From: Butyrivibrio sp. CB08
GTDB lineage: Bacteria; Bacillota; Clostridia; Lachnospirales; Lachnospiraceae
Direction of reading: 5' to 3'
DNA length: 64,000 nucleotides
Assembly: GCF_003625485.1 (NCBI RefSeq)
Contig: NZ_RAIR01000001.1
Coordinates: forward strand, 248,001 to 312,000
The translations under genes and the position numbers were made by a program. The notes below the pieces were generated by a model. It saw only the letters and a program-made list of their open reading frames with translations. It had not been told where the DNA came from and did not search any database. Below, piece by piece: positions 1 through 8,622 of the stretch; position 1 is the first letter of the stretch, and every line of letters begins with the position of its first letter.

Positions 1-2
1 CA

Positions 3-851
3 GAGTACTTTGGCATTGAGATGATCCCTGTTGATATGACTCCTACAGGCCCTGATATGGACCAGGTTGAGAAGCTCGTTGCAGACGATGAGTCAATCAA
101 GGGAATCTGGTGCGTTCCTAAGTATTCAAACCCTCAGGGTTATTCATATTCAGACGAGACAGTAAGACGTTTTGCACGCCTTCGTCCTGCAGCAAGAGAT
201 TTCAGGATCTTCTGGGATAACGCTTATGGCGTACACCATCTCTATGACGGACAGCAGGACTACCTCATCGAGATCCTCGAGGAGTGCAAGAAGGCTGGAA
301 GCCCTGACCTTGTATATAAGTTCTCATCAACATCCAAGATCACTTTCCCGGGAAGCGGAATTGCAGCTATCGCTACATCCCTCAACAACCTGGAGGAGAT
401 CAAGGCTCAGCTCACATACCAGACCATCGGTCACGACAAGGTTAACCAGCTTCGTCACGTTCGCTTCTTTGGCGATATCAAGGGCATCAAGGAGCACATG
501 AAGAAGCATGCAGCTATCATCAGACCTAAGTTTGAGGCTGTTGAGGAGATTCTTGAAAGAGACCTTACTCCATGCGGAATCGGCAGCTGGACCAATCCAA
601 AGGGCGGATACTTCATCAGCTTTGACGCTCCAGAGGGCTGTGCCAAGATGATCGTAGACAGAGCCAAGAAGGCAGGAGTTATGATGACCAAGGCAGGAGC
701 AACTTATCCATACGGCAAGGATCCTCACGATTCCAACATCCGTATCGCTCCTACATTCCCTAATCTCAACGATCTGCGTCTTGCCATGGACGTGTTCACA
801 GTATGCGTAAGACTCACTGCAGCAGAGAAAATGTTAAAAGAAATGGCGTAA
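3..851 (+). CDS. Aspartate-type aminotransferase (class I/II fold), 5' end cut by window
   Basis: The reading frame is open from base 3, so the N-terminus lies outside the window; about 282 residues are visible. The sequence fits a fold-type I PLP-dependent aminotransferase: an NPQG segment (KYSNPQGYSYS), the FWDNAYGVHHL segment with the Asp expected to bind the PLP ring nitrogen, and SSTSKITFPGSG with the likely Schiff-base Lys. The wording of these motifs resembles the 'Asp_aminotransf' (type Ic) family more than classical AspC, so an amino-acid/2-oxoacid transamination is the best guess and the substrate is open. A strong terminator follows directly, so this is the last gene of its transcript. 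Confidence 0.85.
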   Translation, partial: EYFGIEMIPVDMTPTGPDMDQVEKLVADDESIKGIWCVPKYSNPQGYSYSDETVRRFARLRPAARDFRIFWDNAYGVHHLYDGQQDYLIEILEECKKAGSPDLVYKFSSTSKITFPGSGIAAIATSLNNLEEIKAQLTYQTIGHDKVNQLRHVRFFGDIKGIKEHMKKHAAIIRPKFEAVEEILERDLTPCGIGSWTNPKGGYFISFDAPEGCAKMIVDRAKKAGVMMTKAGATYPYGKDPHDSNIRIAPTFPNLNDLRLAMDVFTVCVRLTAAEKMLKEMA

Positions 852-867
852 TATTGATAATTTTTAG

Positions 868-895
868 GCGGAGGTGCTATGCACTTCCGCTTTTT
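868..895 (+). terminator. Rho-independent terminator after the aminotransferase
   Basis: A 10-bp stem (GCGGAGGTGC / GCACTTCCGC, one G-U pair) with a 3-nt loop is followed directly by five T residues. Confidence 0.9.
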
Positions 896-925
896 CGTTG
901 TATAACTGAATAGGGGGGGAATATC

Positions 926-1414
926 ATGGGAAAAGAAACTTCTGCAAAATTCACTGAGATCACCAAAACTCTAATTGAAAAGAAACTCACTATAACCACC
1001 ATGGAGAGCTGCACTGCTGGGCTTGTTGCATCTCTTTTGACCGATACCGAAGGTTCATCGGAGGTTATGAAGGGCGCCTTTATCACCTACAGCAATGAGG
1101 CCAAGATCAAACAGGGCGTTCCTGCTGAGATCATTGCGGGCTATGGGGTGTACTCTGAGGAGACAGCCTATGCCATGGCAGTATCAGCCAAAAGAGCTTA
1201 TGGCGCAGATATTTCAGTTGGCGTCACAGGTACCATGGGGAACGCAGATCCTGCCAACAAGGACAGTGTACCAGGAGAAGTCTTTTTTGCCATCGTCTAT
1301 AAAGACTCTTATTTTTCATTCCACGAAAATATCCCATCTCAGCCCACAAGATATGACTACAAGCTCTATGTGGCTGACCTTATCGCAGATGAGATAATGC
1401 GCGTTATTCAATAG
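926..1414 (+). CDS. pncC: CinA C-terminal-type nicotinamide-nucleotide amidohydrolase
   Basis: This 162-residue protein is the stand-alone C-terminal CinA domain without the N-terminal molybdopterin-binding-like half. It has the ESCTAG signature with the predicted catalytic Ser at residue 28, followed by the typical GAFITYSNEAK and GVTGTMG segments. Family members (PncC) deamidate nicotinamide mononucleotide to nicotinate mononucleotide in NAD recycling; that role here is by family only. A G-rich ribosome site (AGGGGGG) sits about 10 nt before the ATG. It stands between two apparent transcription boundaries and may be monocistronic. Confidence 0.85.
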   Translation: MGKETSAKFTEITKTLIEKKLTITTMESCTAGLVASLLTDTEGSSEVMKGAFITYSNEAKIKQGVPAEIIAGYGVYSEETAYAMAVSAKRAYGADISVGVTGTMGNADPANKDSVPGEVFFAIVYKDSYFSFHENIPSQPTRYDYKLYVADLIADEIMRVIQ

Positions 1415-1443
1415 AAAAACTCCTTTTTGAGAAGCACAATATA

Positions 1444-1452
1444 TGCTATACT
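1444..1452 (+). promoter_or_regulatory. Extended -10 promoter for the deacetylase gene
   Basis: TGcTATACT fits an extended -10 element about 40 bp before the ATG of the next gene. No good -35 box is seen at the right distance (only the T-rich CTTTTTGA), which is common for extended -10 promoters. Confidence 0.5.
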
Positions 1453-1493
1453 AAAGCTTGGTTAATATTATTAGAAAGAGATAGTTTATAGCA

Positions 1494-2468
1494 ATGGGAT
1501 CGGGTAATAGAGAGAAAGTTCAGTATAGCAAACGTATCCGATATTTGCGCAGGCTTATACTTACCAGTGTGGCAGCAGCCTGTCTTATCCCAATATGTAT
1601 ATGTGTTATTCTTGCTGTCAGATATGACAGACTGAATTCCAAATATGAGCAGGCCAGGGCGGACCTTGACTGGTACAGAGGACGCTATGGCAGTGAGAAG
1701 GATATTCTTACTTCTGAGGAAAACATGCAGGAGGCAGACAGCTCTTTTGCCACAGATGGCGCCACTGTAGTCTTTGAGACCATGGATGTGGACTACGCCA
1801 CTGTTGAGGTGAGCGGTGCTCAGAATCCTGAAGATATTGAGGGAACAAGGTACGTGTACCTGACCTTTGATGATGGCCCCAGCATATACACAGACGAGAT
1901 ATTGGACATTTTGGCAGAGTATGATGTGAAGGCCACATTTTTTGTGTGTGGCAAGCCAGATGCCAAGTATACAGATATGTACAAGCGGATTGTAGATGAG
2001 GGACATACACTGGGTATGCACTCATATAGTCACAAGTACAGTGACATATATTCTTCGGTAGATGCCTTTACAGAGGACCTCAAGAAGCTGAGGCACTTTT
2101 TGTATGACACCACAGATACGCTGCCCAAGTTCTACAGATTCCCCGGAGGCAGTTCCAACAAGGTCACCAAGGTTGATATTCACGACCTGATGGATGTCCT
2201 TAAGGATGAGGGAGTTACCTTCTACGACTGGAATGTTTCAGCCGGAGATGACAGGGCAGGAGCCACCAAGGTTTCCATTTACAACAACATTGTGGGAAAC
2301 GTTCCTAAGTTTAAACACTGCATCGTTCTAATGCATGATGCAGCAGACAAGAAGAGCACAGTAGAGGCATTGCCGGAAGTCATTGAGGCATTGCAGGCAA
2401 TGGATGACACAGTGATAGTACCGATAACTGACGATACGTTATCGGTTCAACATATCAACAATAATTAA
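1494..2468 (+). CDS. Membrane-anchored polysaccharide (peptidoglycan/chitin-type) deacetylase
   Basis: This 324-residue protein has a basic N-terminus, one membrane helix (about residues 20-43), a short coiled linker, and an extracellular NodB domain from about residue 117. Catalytic motifs are present: TFDDGPS (D126, D127), HSYSH (H176, H180, metal ligands), RFPGGSS and the late LMHDA motif with the catalytic His. Such enzymes N-deacetylate peptidoglycan amino sugars or xylan/chitin substrates; the membrane anchor favours a cell-wall target, but the substrate is not readable from sequence. It precedes the bactofilin gene by 31 nt (to the preferred bactofilin start) and may share its transcript, which would put two envelope functions together. 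Confidence 0.88.
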   Translation: MGSGNREKVQYSKRIRYLRRLILTSVAAACLIPICICVILAVRYDRLNSKYEQARADLDWYRGRYGSEKDILTSEENMQEADSSFATDGATVVFETMDVDYATVEVSGAQNPEDIEGTRYVYLTFDDGPSIYTDEILDILAEYDVKATFFVCGKPDAKYTDMYKRIVDEGHTLGMHSYSHKYSDIYSSVDAFTEDLKKLRHFLYDTTDTLPKFYRFPGGSSNKVTKVDIHDLMDVLKDEGVTFYDWNVSAGDDRAGATKVSIYNNIVGNVPKFKHCIVLMHDAADKKSTVEALPEVIEALQAMDDTVIVPITDDTLSVQHINNN

Positions 2469-2499
2469 AAGAAAAAAAGATTGAATGGAGGATATCAAG

Positions 2500-3447
2500 A
2501 TGGGATTTTTTTCTGAGCTCAAGAGCGACCTCTCTCAGGCTGTTAACACACTGATGCCTGAAGATAAGCCAGAAGCAGAAGGTCTTGATAACAAGGCAAC
2601 AGAAACAAAAGAGCCAGTTGACATCGATAGCATGCTTAACCGCCTGGACGATATCAAACTGGAAGACGCCGCAGCTAAGACAGAAGAGAAAGTAGAAGAG
2701 AAACTTGACGAGACAGCATCAAAAGAGGAGGATTCAGTTGTAACTCCTGAGGAGCCAGTTTTAGAGGAGATCAGGGAAGTAGCAAAAGAAGCTGAAGAAG
2801 ATGCGCTTGAAGAGAAGATCGAAGAGCAGACAATGGAAGAGCTCGAAGTTGAAGAGCCCAAGAATGCTCTGGAAGCAATAAATCCAGCACACATCGACAA
2901 GTATGTTGCTGACAAGAATGCTGAAACAGAAATGATTACTAAGAAAAATGGGGGAATTGACACTATGGATTTCGAAAATCAGACACCTACAGATGAAGTA
3001 GCTAGCATTACCGAAGGAATGATCGTCAAGGGCGACATTGCAACAACAGGTTCACTTGAGCTGGTTGGTAAGATCACTGGTAACATCAAGTGTCTTGGTA
3101 AGCTTAACGTAACAGGCGAGATCACAGGCGATTCTGATGCAGCTGAGATCTATGCTGAGTCAGCAAGAATCACTGGTGAAGTTAGAAGTAAGGGCAGCGT
3201 TAAGGTTGGCCAGAGCACTGTTATCGTAGGTAACATTTTCGGATCAAGCGCAGTTATCGCAGGCGCTGTAAAGGGCGACATCGACGTTCACGGACCAGTT
3301 GTTCTTGATACAACTGCTATCGTAATGGGTAACATCAAGTCTCAGTCAGTACAGATCAACAACGGTGCTGTTATCGAAGGTATGTGCTCACAGGCTTATG
3401 CTGATGTTAATCCTTCAGAGTTCTTTGAGGGACTTAAGAATAAATAA
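2500..3447 (+). CDS. Bactofilin with long acidic N-terminal extension
   Basis: The C-terminal half (about residues 160-300) is a bactofilin (DUF583) domain, seen as repeating short beta rungs (VKGDI, LELVGKITGNI, LNVTGEITGD, ARITGEVRSKG, VIVGNIFG and so on). These proteins polymerise without nucleotide into cytoskeletal filaments on the inner membrane face and often act in cell shape and wall processes. The first ~155 residues are an unusual Glu/Lys-rich, probably coiled extension. ATG 2500 is chosen because GGAGGA lies 7 nt upstream; ATG 2485 has no ribosome site of its own. An internal in-frame ATG at 2965 also has a strong ribosome site (see findings). It heads the pyrH-frr operon, where rpsB-tsf often sits in other genomes. 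Confidence 0.88.
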   Translation: MGFFSELKSDLSQAVNTLMPEDKPEAEGLDNKATETKEPVDIDSMLNRLDDIKLEDAAAKTEEKVEEKLDETASKEEDSVVTPEEPVLEEIREVAKEAEEDALEEKIEEQTMEELEVEEPKNALEAINPAHIDKYVADKNAETEMITKKNGGIDTMDFENQTPTDEVASITEGMIVKGDIATTGSLELVGKITGNIKCLGKLNVTGEITGDSDAAEIYAESARITGEVRSKGSVKVGQSTVIVGNIFGSSAVIAGAVKGDIDVHGPVVLDTTAIVMGNIKSQSVQINNGAVIEGMCSQAYADVNPSEFFEGLKNK

Positions 3448-3465
3448 TTTAATCGTGGAGACCAT

Positions 3466-4161
3466 ATGAGAATATTATTAAAGCTCAGCGGAGAAGCCCT
3501 TGCCGGAGAAAAGAAGACAGGCTTTGATGAGGAAACAGTTAAAAGAGTAGGACTTCAGGTCAAGAAGCTGGTGGATGACGGCGTTCAGGTTGGTATTGTC
3601 ATCGGAGGAGGTAACTTCTGGAGAGGACGTACCAGTGAGAACATCGATCGCGTTAAGGCTGATCAGATCGGAATGCTGGCAACTATCATGAACTGTATTT
3701 ATGTTTCTGAGATCTTCAGAAGCCAGGGCATGACCACCAATATCCTTACACCATTTGAGTGCGGCTCTTTTACAAAGCTCTTTTCCAAGGACAGAGCAAA
3801 CAAGTACTTTGAGAAAAACATGGTAGTGTTCTTTGCAGGTGGCACAGGACATCCTTACTTCTCAACAGATACAGGCGTTGTTCTCAGGGCTATTGAGGTA
3901 GAGGCTGACTATATCCTTCTTGCCAAGGCAATTGACGGCGTATATGATTCTGATCCTGCCACCAATCCAGCGGCCAAGAGATATGACACTATTTCAATCG
4001 ATGATGTTGTTGCACAGAACCTTCAGGTTGTTGATATGACAGCATCAATCCTTGCAAGAGACAATAAGGTTCCAATGAGAGTATTTGCTCTTTCTGAGGA
4101 TAACAGTATTGTTAAGGCTGCAAGCGGCGATTTTAATGGTACAACAGTGACTACTAACTAA
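3466..4161 (+). CDS. pyrH: UMP kinase
   Basis: A 231-residue protein of the amino-acid kinase fold with KLSGEAL at the N-terminus (P-loop-like Lys), IGGGNFWRGR for phosphate binding and a DSDPATNP segment near the nucleotide site. It phosphorylates UMP to UDP with ATP in pyrimidine synthesis. Length is normal for bacterial PyrH (~235-240). It starts 18 nt after the bactofilin stop with a GTGGAG ribosome site, and is followed after only a few bases by frr, the classic pyrH-frr pairing. Confidence 0.97.
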   Translation: MRILLKLSGEALAGEKKTGFDEETVKRVGLQVKKLVDDGVQVGIVIGGGNFWRGRTSENIDRVKADQIGMLATIMNCIYVSEIFRSQGMTTNILTPFECGSFTKLFSKDRANKYFEKNMVVFFAGGTGHPYFSTDTGVVLRAIEVEADYILLAKAIDGVYDSDPATNPAAKRYDTISIDDVVAQNLQVVDMTASILARDNKVPMRVFALSEDNSIVKAASGDFNGTTVTTN

Positions 4162-4180
4162 CCATATGGAGGAACAGGGT

Positions 4181-4732
4181 ATGAACGAAAGACTTAAAAC
4201 TTTTAATGACAAAATGCAGAAATCCTATGATTTCCTTGCAGAAGATCTTGCATCTATCCGTGCTGGAAGGGCTAACCCTAAGGTACTTGATAAGATAAAA
4301 GTTGACTACTATGGAACACCTACACCACTTCAGCAGGTTGGTAATGTATCTGTTCCTGAGGCAAGAATCATCCAGATCGCTCCTTGGGATAAGACTCTTA
4401 TCAAGGACATCGAGAAGGCTATCCTTGCATCAGATCTTGGTATCACACCAAGTAACGACGGTGCTGTAATAAGACTTGTTTTCCCAGAGCTCACAGAGGA
4501 GCGCAGAAAACAGCTTAGTAAGGACATCCGCAAGAAGGGTGAGGACGCTAAGGTTGCAGTTAGAAACGTTCGTCGTGACGGCAACGATGCCCTCAAGAAA
4601 CTTAAGGGAACTGAGGTTTCAGAGGATGAGATCGAAGATCTTAACGATGAGCTTCAGAAGATCACCGACAAGTTTATCAAGGACATTGATAAGGCTGTAG
4701 AAGACAAGACCAAAGAGGTCATGACGGTATAA
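4181..4732 (+). CDS. frr: Ribosome recycling factor
   Basis: A 183-residue RRF with the typical helical tail and internal beta domain (SIRAGRANP, YYGTPTPLQQ, PWDKTLIKDIEKAI, FPELTEERRKQL, VRNVRRD). It splits post-termination ribosomes together with EF-G. ATG 4181 is preferred: GGAGGAACAGGGT provides the ribosome site, whereas an in-frame ATG at 4166 overlaps this site and would add five residues not typical of the family. Confidence 0.97.
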   Translation: MNERLKTFNDKMQKSYDFLAEDLASIRAGRANPKVLDKIKVDYYGTPTPLQQVGNVSVPEARIIQIAPWDKTLIKDIEKAILASDLGITPSNDGAVIRLVFPELTEERRKQLSKDIRKKGEDAKVAVRNVRRDGNDALKKLKGTEVSEDEIEDLNDELQKITDKFIKDIDKAVEDKTKEVMTV

Positions 4733-4736
4733 GACT

Positions 4737-5462
4737 ATGGAAGAAAATCTTAATATTCCTGCACATGTAGCTATTATTCTCGATGGCAACGGAAGATGGG
4801 CCAAAGAGAAGGGTATGCCAAGAAATTATGGACATATGCAGGGCGCTAAGGCTGTAGAAGATATCCTTGTTGATGCAAGAGACCTTGGCATCAAATATCT
4901 CACAGTTTATGCATTCTCAACAGAGAACTGGAATCGTCCTGAGGCAGAGGTTTCTGCCCTCATGACGATTTTGCGTAATTACCTTAAAACCAGTATCAAG
5001 AAGTCAATGAAGAACAATGTCAGATGCAGAGTTATCGGAGAGAGGAGCAAACTCTCAGAAGATATCCAGGCTGCTATTAAAGAGCTTGAGGATGCAACTG
5101 CAGGTAACACAGGGCTTACCTTTACCATCGCCATCAATTATGGCAGCAGGGACGAGATAAGACGTGCAGTTAAAAAGGTAGCTGACAAGGTGGCTTCTGG
5201 CGAGATATCATCAGATGATATCACAGAGGATATGATCACTGAGAACCTGGATACCAACTTCCTTCCAGATCCTGACCTTCTTATCAGGACCTGCAATGAG
5301 CAGAGGATATCCAACTTCCTTCTGTGGCAGTGCGCATATACTGAGTTTTATTACACTCCTGTGGCTTGGCCTGACTTTAACAAGGCAGAACTTGTTAAGG
5401 CTGTAGAGGCTTATTCCACAAGGAATCGTAAGTTTGGTGGTCTTAAGACTGACCAGCAATAG
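4737..5462 (+). CDS. uppS: Isoprenyl transferase (undecaprenyl diphosphate synthase)
   Basis: A 241-residue cis-prenyltransferase with the LDGNGRWAKEKG motif (catalytic Asp and diphosphate-binding Arg), FSTENWNRP and the late RISNFLLWQCAYTEFYY signature. It extends farnesyl-PP to the C55 carrier lipid used for peptidoglycan and surface-polymer synthesis. The ATG lies 4 nt after the frr stop and has little ribosome site of its own, suggesting translational coupling. Confidence 0.96.
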   Translation: MEENLNIPAHVAIILDGNGRWAKEKGMPRNYGHMQGAKAVEDILVDARDLGIKYLTVYAFSTENWNRPEAEVSALMTILRNYLKTSIKKSMKNNVRCRVIGERSKLSEDIQAAIKELEDATAGNTGLTFTIAINYGSRDEIRRAVKKVADKVASGEISSDDITEDMITENLDTNFLPDPDLLIRTCNEQRISNFLLWQCAYTEFYYTPVAWPDFNKAELVKAVEAYSTRNRKFGGLKTDQQ

Positions 5463-5478
5463 TTTTGGATCCAATTAT

Positions 5479-5511
5479 GGGTCAAAAGGGCGACTTTGCT
5501 CCTTTTGACCC
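5479..5511 (+). terminator. Intra-operon hairpin between uppS and cdsA
   Basis: An 11-bp perfect stem (GGGTCAAAAGG / CCTTTTGACCC) with an 11-nt loop. The downstream tract (TCATTCTTATTTAAAA) is not a clean T-run, so it may be a partial terminator, an attenuator or an RNA-processing/stability structure rather than a full stop. Confidence 0.55.
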
Positions 5512-5541
5512 TCATTCTTATTTAAAAGCGAGAACACGATA

Positions 5542-6354
5542 TTGAAGACCAGAGTTATTAGCGGAATCATAATAGCGTTAGTATTGGCGGGAGTGCTGAT
5601 ACCAGGTGGATACATCCTTTTAGGGGCACTGCTTGTTGTATCTCTCATTGGCTACTTTGAGATGACAAGAGCCCTGGGAGTCCATGAAGAAGGCAAGAAA
5701 TGTAATGCTCTTGAGGCATGTGGCTACATTGCGATCGTCATTCATTACGTTCAGATGATATTTGTTGAGGACTACAAATACTTCATCTTTTCAGTGATGT
5801 TTGCATTCTTTTTGATAATGGTATGCTACGTGCTGACATTTCCTAAATACACCTCAGTACAGGCTATCTACTGCTTTTTCAGCTTCCTGTATGTGCCAAT
5901 CAACTTATCTTTTATTTACCTTCTAAGGATAAGGCACCTTGGAATATACTTTGCATGGATTCCGTTTATCGCATGGATCTGCGACACCTGCGCTTACTTT
6001 GCAGGAAGAGCCTTTGGAAAGCACAAGCTTGTTCCAATCCTCTCACCAAAGAAAACAGTGGAGGGCGCCATCGGCGGAACTCTTGGAGCAGTGGCTGTTG
6101 GAGCGATCTTTGGATATCTCTTATACAGCAATGTAACTCACAATATTGGAACCATATATGTTCTCATGATCATTACTTTCGTTGGCAGCATCATCTCCCA
6201 GCTTGGAGATCTTCTGGCCTCCGGAATAAAGAGGAATCACAATATCAAGGATTACGGCCACATTATCCCCGGTCACGGCGGTATCATGGACCGCTTCGAT
6301 TCCGTGATATTTGTAACGCCAGTTATCTATTTTCTGGCAGTAATACTTACTTAA
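5542..6354 (+). CDS. cdsA: Phosphatidate cytidylyltransferase (CDP-diglyceride synthase)
   Basis: A polytopic membrane protein of 270 residues with about 7-8 hydrophobic segments. The CDS signature is near the C-terminus, SGIKRNHNIKDYG followed by PGHGGIMDRFD. It converts phosphatidic acid and CTP to CDP-diacylglycerol. The only plausible start is TTG 5542 (then AAG ACC AGA...), since no ATG or GTG in frame precedes the conserved N-terminus; the upstream ribosome site is weak (AAGCGAG). The rare start and the preceding hairpin may keep its expression below that of its neighbours. Confidence 0.94.
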   Translation: MKTRVISGIIIALVLAGVLIPGGYILLGALLVVSLIGYFEMTRALGVHEEGKKCNALEACGYIAIVIHYVQMIFVEDYKYFIFSVMFAFFLIMVCYVLTFPKYTSVQAIYCFFSFLYVPINLSFIYLLRIRHLGIYFAWIPFIAWICDTCAYFAGRAFGKHKLVPILSPKKTVEGAIGGTLGAVAVGAIFGYLLYSNVTHNIGTIYVLMIITFVGSIISQLGDLLASGIKRNHNIKDYGHIIPGHGGIMDRFDSVIFVTPVIYFLAVILT

Positions 6355-6369
6355 TGAGGAACACCATTT

Positions 6370-7518
6370 ATGCGCAAGATAGTACTTCTTGGATCTACAG
6401 GATCCATCGGAACCCAGACGCTGGACGTTGTAAGAAATAACAGCAGCGAGCTTTCAGTTGTGGGTATAGCTGCAAACAGCAGCGTAGAAAAAGTTGAAGA
6501 GCAGGTAAGAGAGTTCAAACCAAAGTATGTTGCCATGTTCGATGAGAAGGCAGCTGCAGCTCTTCAGGACAAAATATCTGATCTTGGTATCAAGGTTCTT
6601 TCAGGAATGGAAGGACTTTTAGATATAGTGTCTGTCCCTGAGGCAGATACAGTTCTTACAGCAGTTGTAGGAATGATAGGCATTCAGCCAACTATAAGAG
6701 CAATTGAAGCTGGTAAGGACATCGCTCTTGCAAACAAGGAGACTCTTGTGTGCGCAGGTCACATCATCATGCCACTTGCAAGGGAAAAGAATGTGCAGAT
6801 CCTTCCAGTGGATTCAGAGCACAGCGCGATCTTCCAGTCCCTCAACGGGGAACCCCGTGACAAGGTGGAGAAGATTCTTTTAACTGCCAGCGGCGGACCA
6901 TTCAGAGGCAAGAAAAAAGAAGAGCTTGAGGCCATGACAGCTGCGGACGCATTAAAGCATCCTAACTGGGATATGGGACCAAAGGTTACCATCGACTCCT
7001 CATCCCTTGTAAATAAGGGCCTTGAAGTCATGGAAGCAAGATGGCTCTTTGACGTAAGTCTTGATAATATTGAGGTTGTAGTTCACCCTCAGAGCATAGT
7101 TCACAGCGCAGTTCAGTATGTGGACGGTGCAGTTATGGCGCAGCTCGGGGTTCCGGATATGAAGCTTCCTATCCAGTACGCACTCTTTTACCCGGACAGA
7201 CGTCCTATGGCGGAAAAGAGACTTGACCTGTTTGAACTTCACAGCTTAACCTTTGAAAAGCCTGATACAGACACATTTAAGGGGCTTAAGCTTGCCTTCG
7301 ACGCAGCAAGGACTGGCGGCAGCATGCCAACAGTATTCAACGCTGCCAACGAGATGGCTGTTAAGAGATTTTTAAAGGGAGATATCAGATATCTCCAGAT
7401 CTACGAAATGATAGAAAGAGCAATGGAGCACCACAAGGTAATTGATAATCCTGACGTAACCCAGATCCTCTCAGCAGAGCAGGAGACCTACGACTACCTT
7501 GAGACCCTTTCGCTCTAA
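6370..7518 (+). CDS. dxr: 1-deoxy-D-xylulose-5-phosphate reductoisomerase
   Basis: A 382-residue enzyme with the N-terminal NADPH-binding GSTGSIGTQTLDV motif, LANKETLV, the PVDSEHSAIFQ metal/substrate segment, TASGGPF and PNWDMGPKVTIDSS. It makes 2-C-methyl-D-erythritol 4-phosphate in the MEP isoprenoid pathway, feeding uppS upstream. It starts 15 nt after cdsA with a GAGGA ribosome site. Confidence 0.97.
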   Translation: MRKIVLLGSTGSIGTQTLDVVRNNSSELSVVGIAANSSVEKVEEQVREFKPKYVAMFDEKAAAALQDKISDLGIKVLSGMEGLLDIVSVPEADTVLTAVVGMIGIQPTIRAIEAGKDIALANKETLVCAGHIIMPLAREKNVQILPVDSEHSAIFQSLNGEPRDKVEKILLTASGGPFRGKKKEELEAMTAADALKHPNWDMGPKVTIDSSSLVNKGLEVMEARWLFDVSLDNIEVVVHPQSIVHSAVQYVDGAVMAQLGVPDMKLPIQYALFYPDRRPMAEKRLDLFELHSLTFEKPDTDTFKGLKLAFDAARTGGSMPTVFNAANEMAVKRFLKGDIRYLQIYEMIERAMEHHKVIDNPDVTQILSAEQETYDYLETLSL

Positions 7519-7537
7519 ATAGAAGGATATTCAGATA

Positions 7538-8590
7538 ATGCTAGTTAGTGTACTTATTTTCTTTTTAATATTTGGTGTGCTTGTAACATCCCACGAGTTC
7601 GGACATTTCATCATTGCCAAGGCAAACGGCATCAGAGTCAACGAGTTCTTCGTGGGAATGGGTCCAACCCTCTGGAAAAAGAAAAAGGGGGATACCCTCT
7701 ACAGCATCAAGCTCCTTCCAATTGGCGGCGCCTGTGTCTTTGATGGCATGGACCCTGTGGCTGAGGAAAAGGAAGGATACGACGAGCACTCTTTTTTAAA
7801 TGCACCAGTTTGGCGAAGGATAGCAACGCTCTTTGCAGGACCCTTTGCTAACTTCATAATCGCATATATTCTGGCCGTTGTTCTTGCAAGCTTTGCTGCA
7901 TGGAATTTCCCTGTTATCAATGAACTCACAGAGAATTCTGCTGCGGCGGATGCAGGTCTTTTACCAGGAGATATGTTTGTAAGTATCGACGGTGAGAAGG
8001 TCTACATGGCAGGCGAAGTTACCATGATCTCACAGTTTGCTGAGGGCAGCCCCATGGACATCGTCTATGAGAGAGACGGAGAGCTTCACGAGACAACTCT
8101 TGTGCCAAAGTACGACGAAGAGGCCGGCAGATACTACATGGGTATCTACATCGGTAAATATGGCGGAATTGAAGGCCCTGCGGCTCTTAAGTACGCATGG
8201 TATGAGGTTAGATATTACTTTAAGACCACCTACAGAAGTCTTGCTCTTTTAGTAAAGGGCAAGCTCAACAAGGACGATGTATCAGGCCCTGTTGGAATGG
8301 TCAAGATCGTTGACGACACCTATGAGGAGGTAAAACCCTACGGAGCTTCAGCGGTGGTACTCACCATGTTGTCCCTTACAGTTCTTTTGTCTGTAAACCT
8401 GGGCGTTATGAACCTTCTGCCTCTGCCAGCGCTGGACGGAGGACGACTGGTGTTCCAGTTCATCGAAGTCATTGTAGGTAAGCCTGTTCCACCAGAAAAA
8501 GAAGGCTTTGTCCACATGCTTGGAATGGTGGCACTTTTAGGACTTATGGTGTTTGTACTCTTTAACGACATCACCAAGTTCACAAGGTAA
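7538..8590 (+). CDS. rseP: Site-2 intramembrane zinc metalloprotease RseP
   Basis: A 350-residue membrane protease with HEFGH in the first membrane helix (zinc ligands and catalytic Glu), a periplasmic-side PDZ domain (about residues 120-200) and the second active-site motif NLLPLPALDGGR in the third helix. Family members cut membrane-embedded anti-sigma factors and leftover signal peptides. Its place between dxr and ispG is the conserved Gram-positive order. Confidence 0.95.
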   Translation: MLVSVLIFFLIFGVLVTSHEFGHFIIAKANGIRVNEFFVGMGPTLWKKKKGDTLYSIKLLPIGGACVFDGMDPVAEEKEGYDEHSFLNAPVWRRIATLFAGPFANFIIAYILAVVLASFAAWNFPVINELTENSAAADAGLLPGDMFVSIDGEKVYMAGEVTMISQFAEGSPMDIVYERDGELHETTLVPKYDEEAGRYYMGIYIGKYGGIEGPAALKYAWYEVRYYFKTTYRSLALLVKGKLNKDDVSGPVGMVKIVDDTYEEVKPYGASAVVLTMLSLTVLLSVNLGVMNLLPLPALDGGRLVFQFIEVIVGKPVPPEKEGFVHMLGMVALLGLMVFVLFNDITKFTR

Positions 8591-8622
8591 CTTTTTTAGA
8601 GAGTTTTTTAGAGGTATCTGAT

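Noticed and set aside
1446..2021. Minus-strand open frame of 191 codons opposite the deacetylase gene
   Set aside because: It lies opposite a gene with complete catalytic motifs, has no ribosome site and encodes no recognisable domain.
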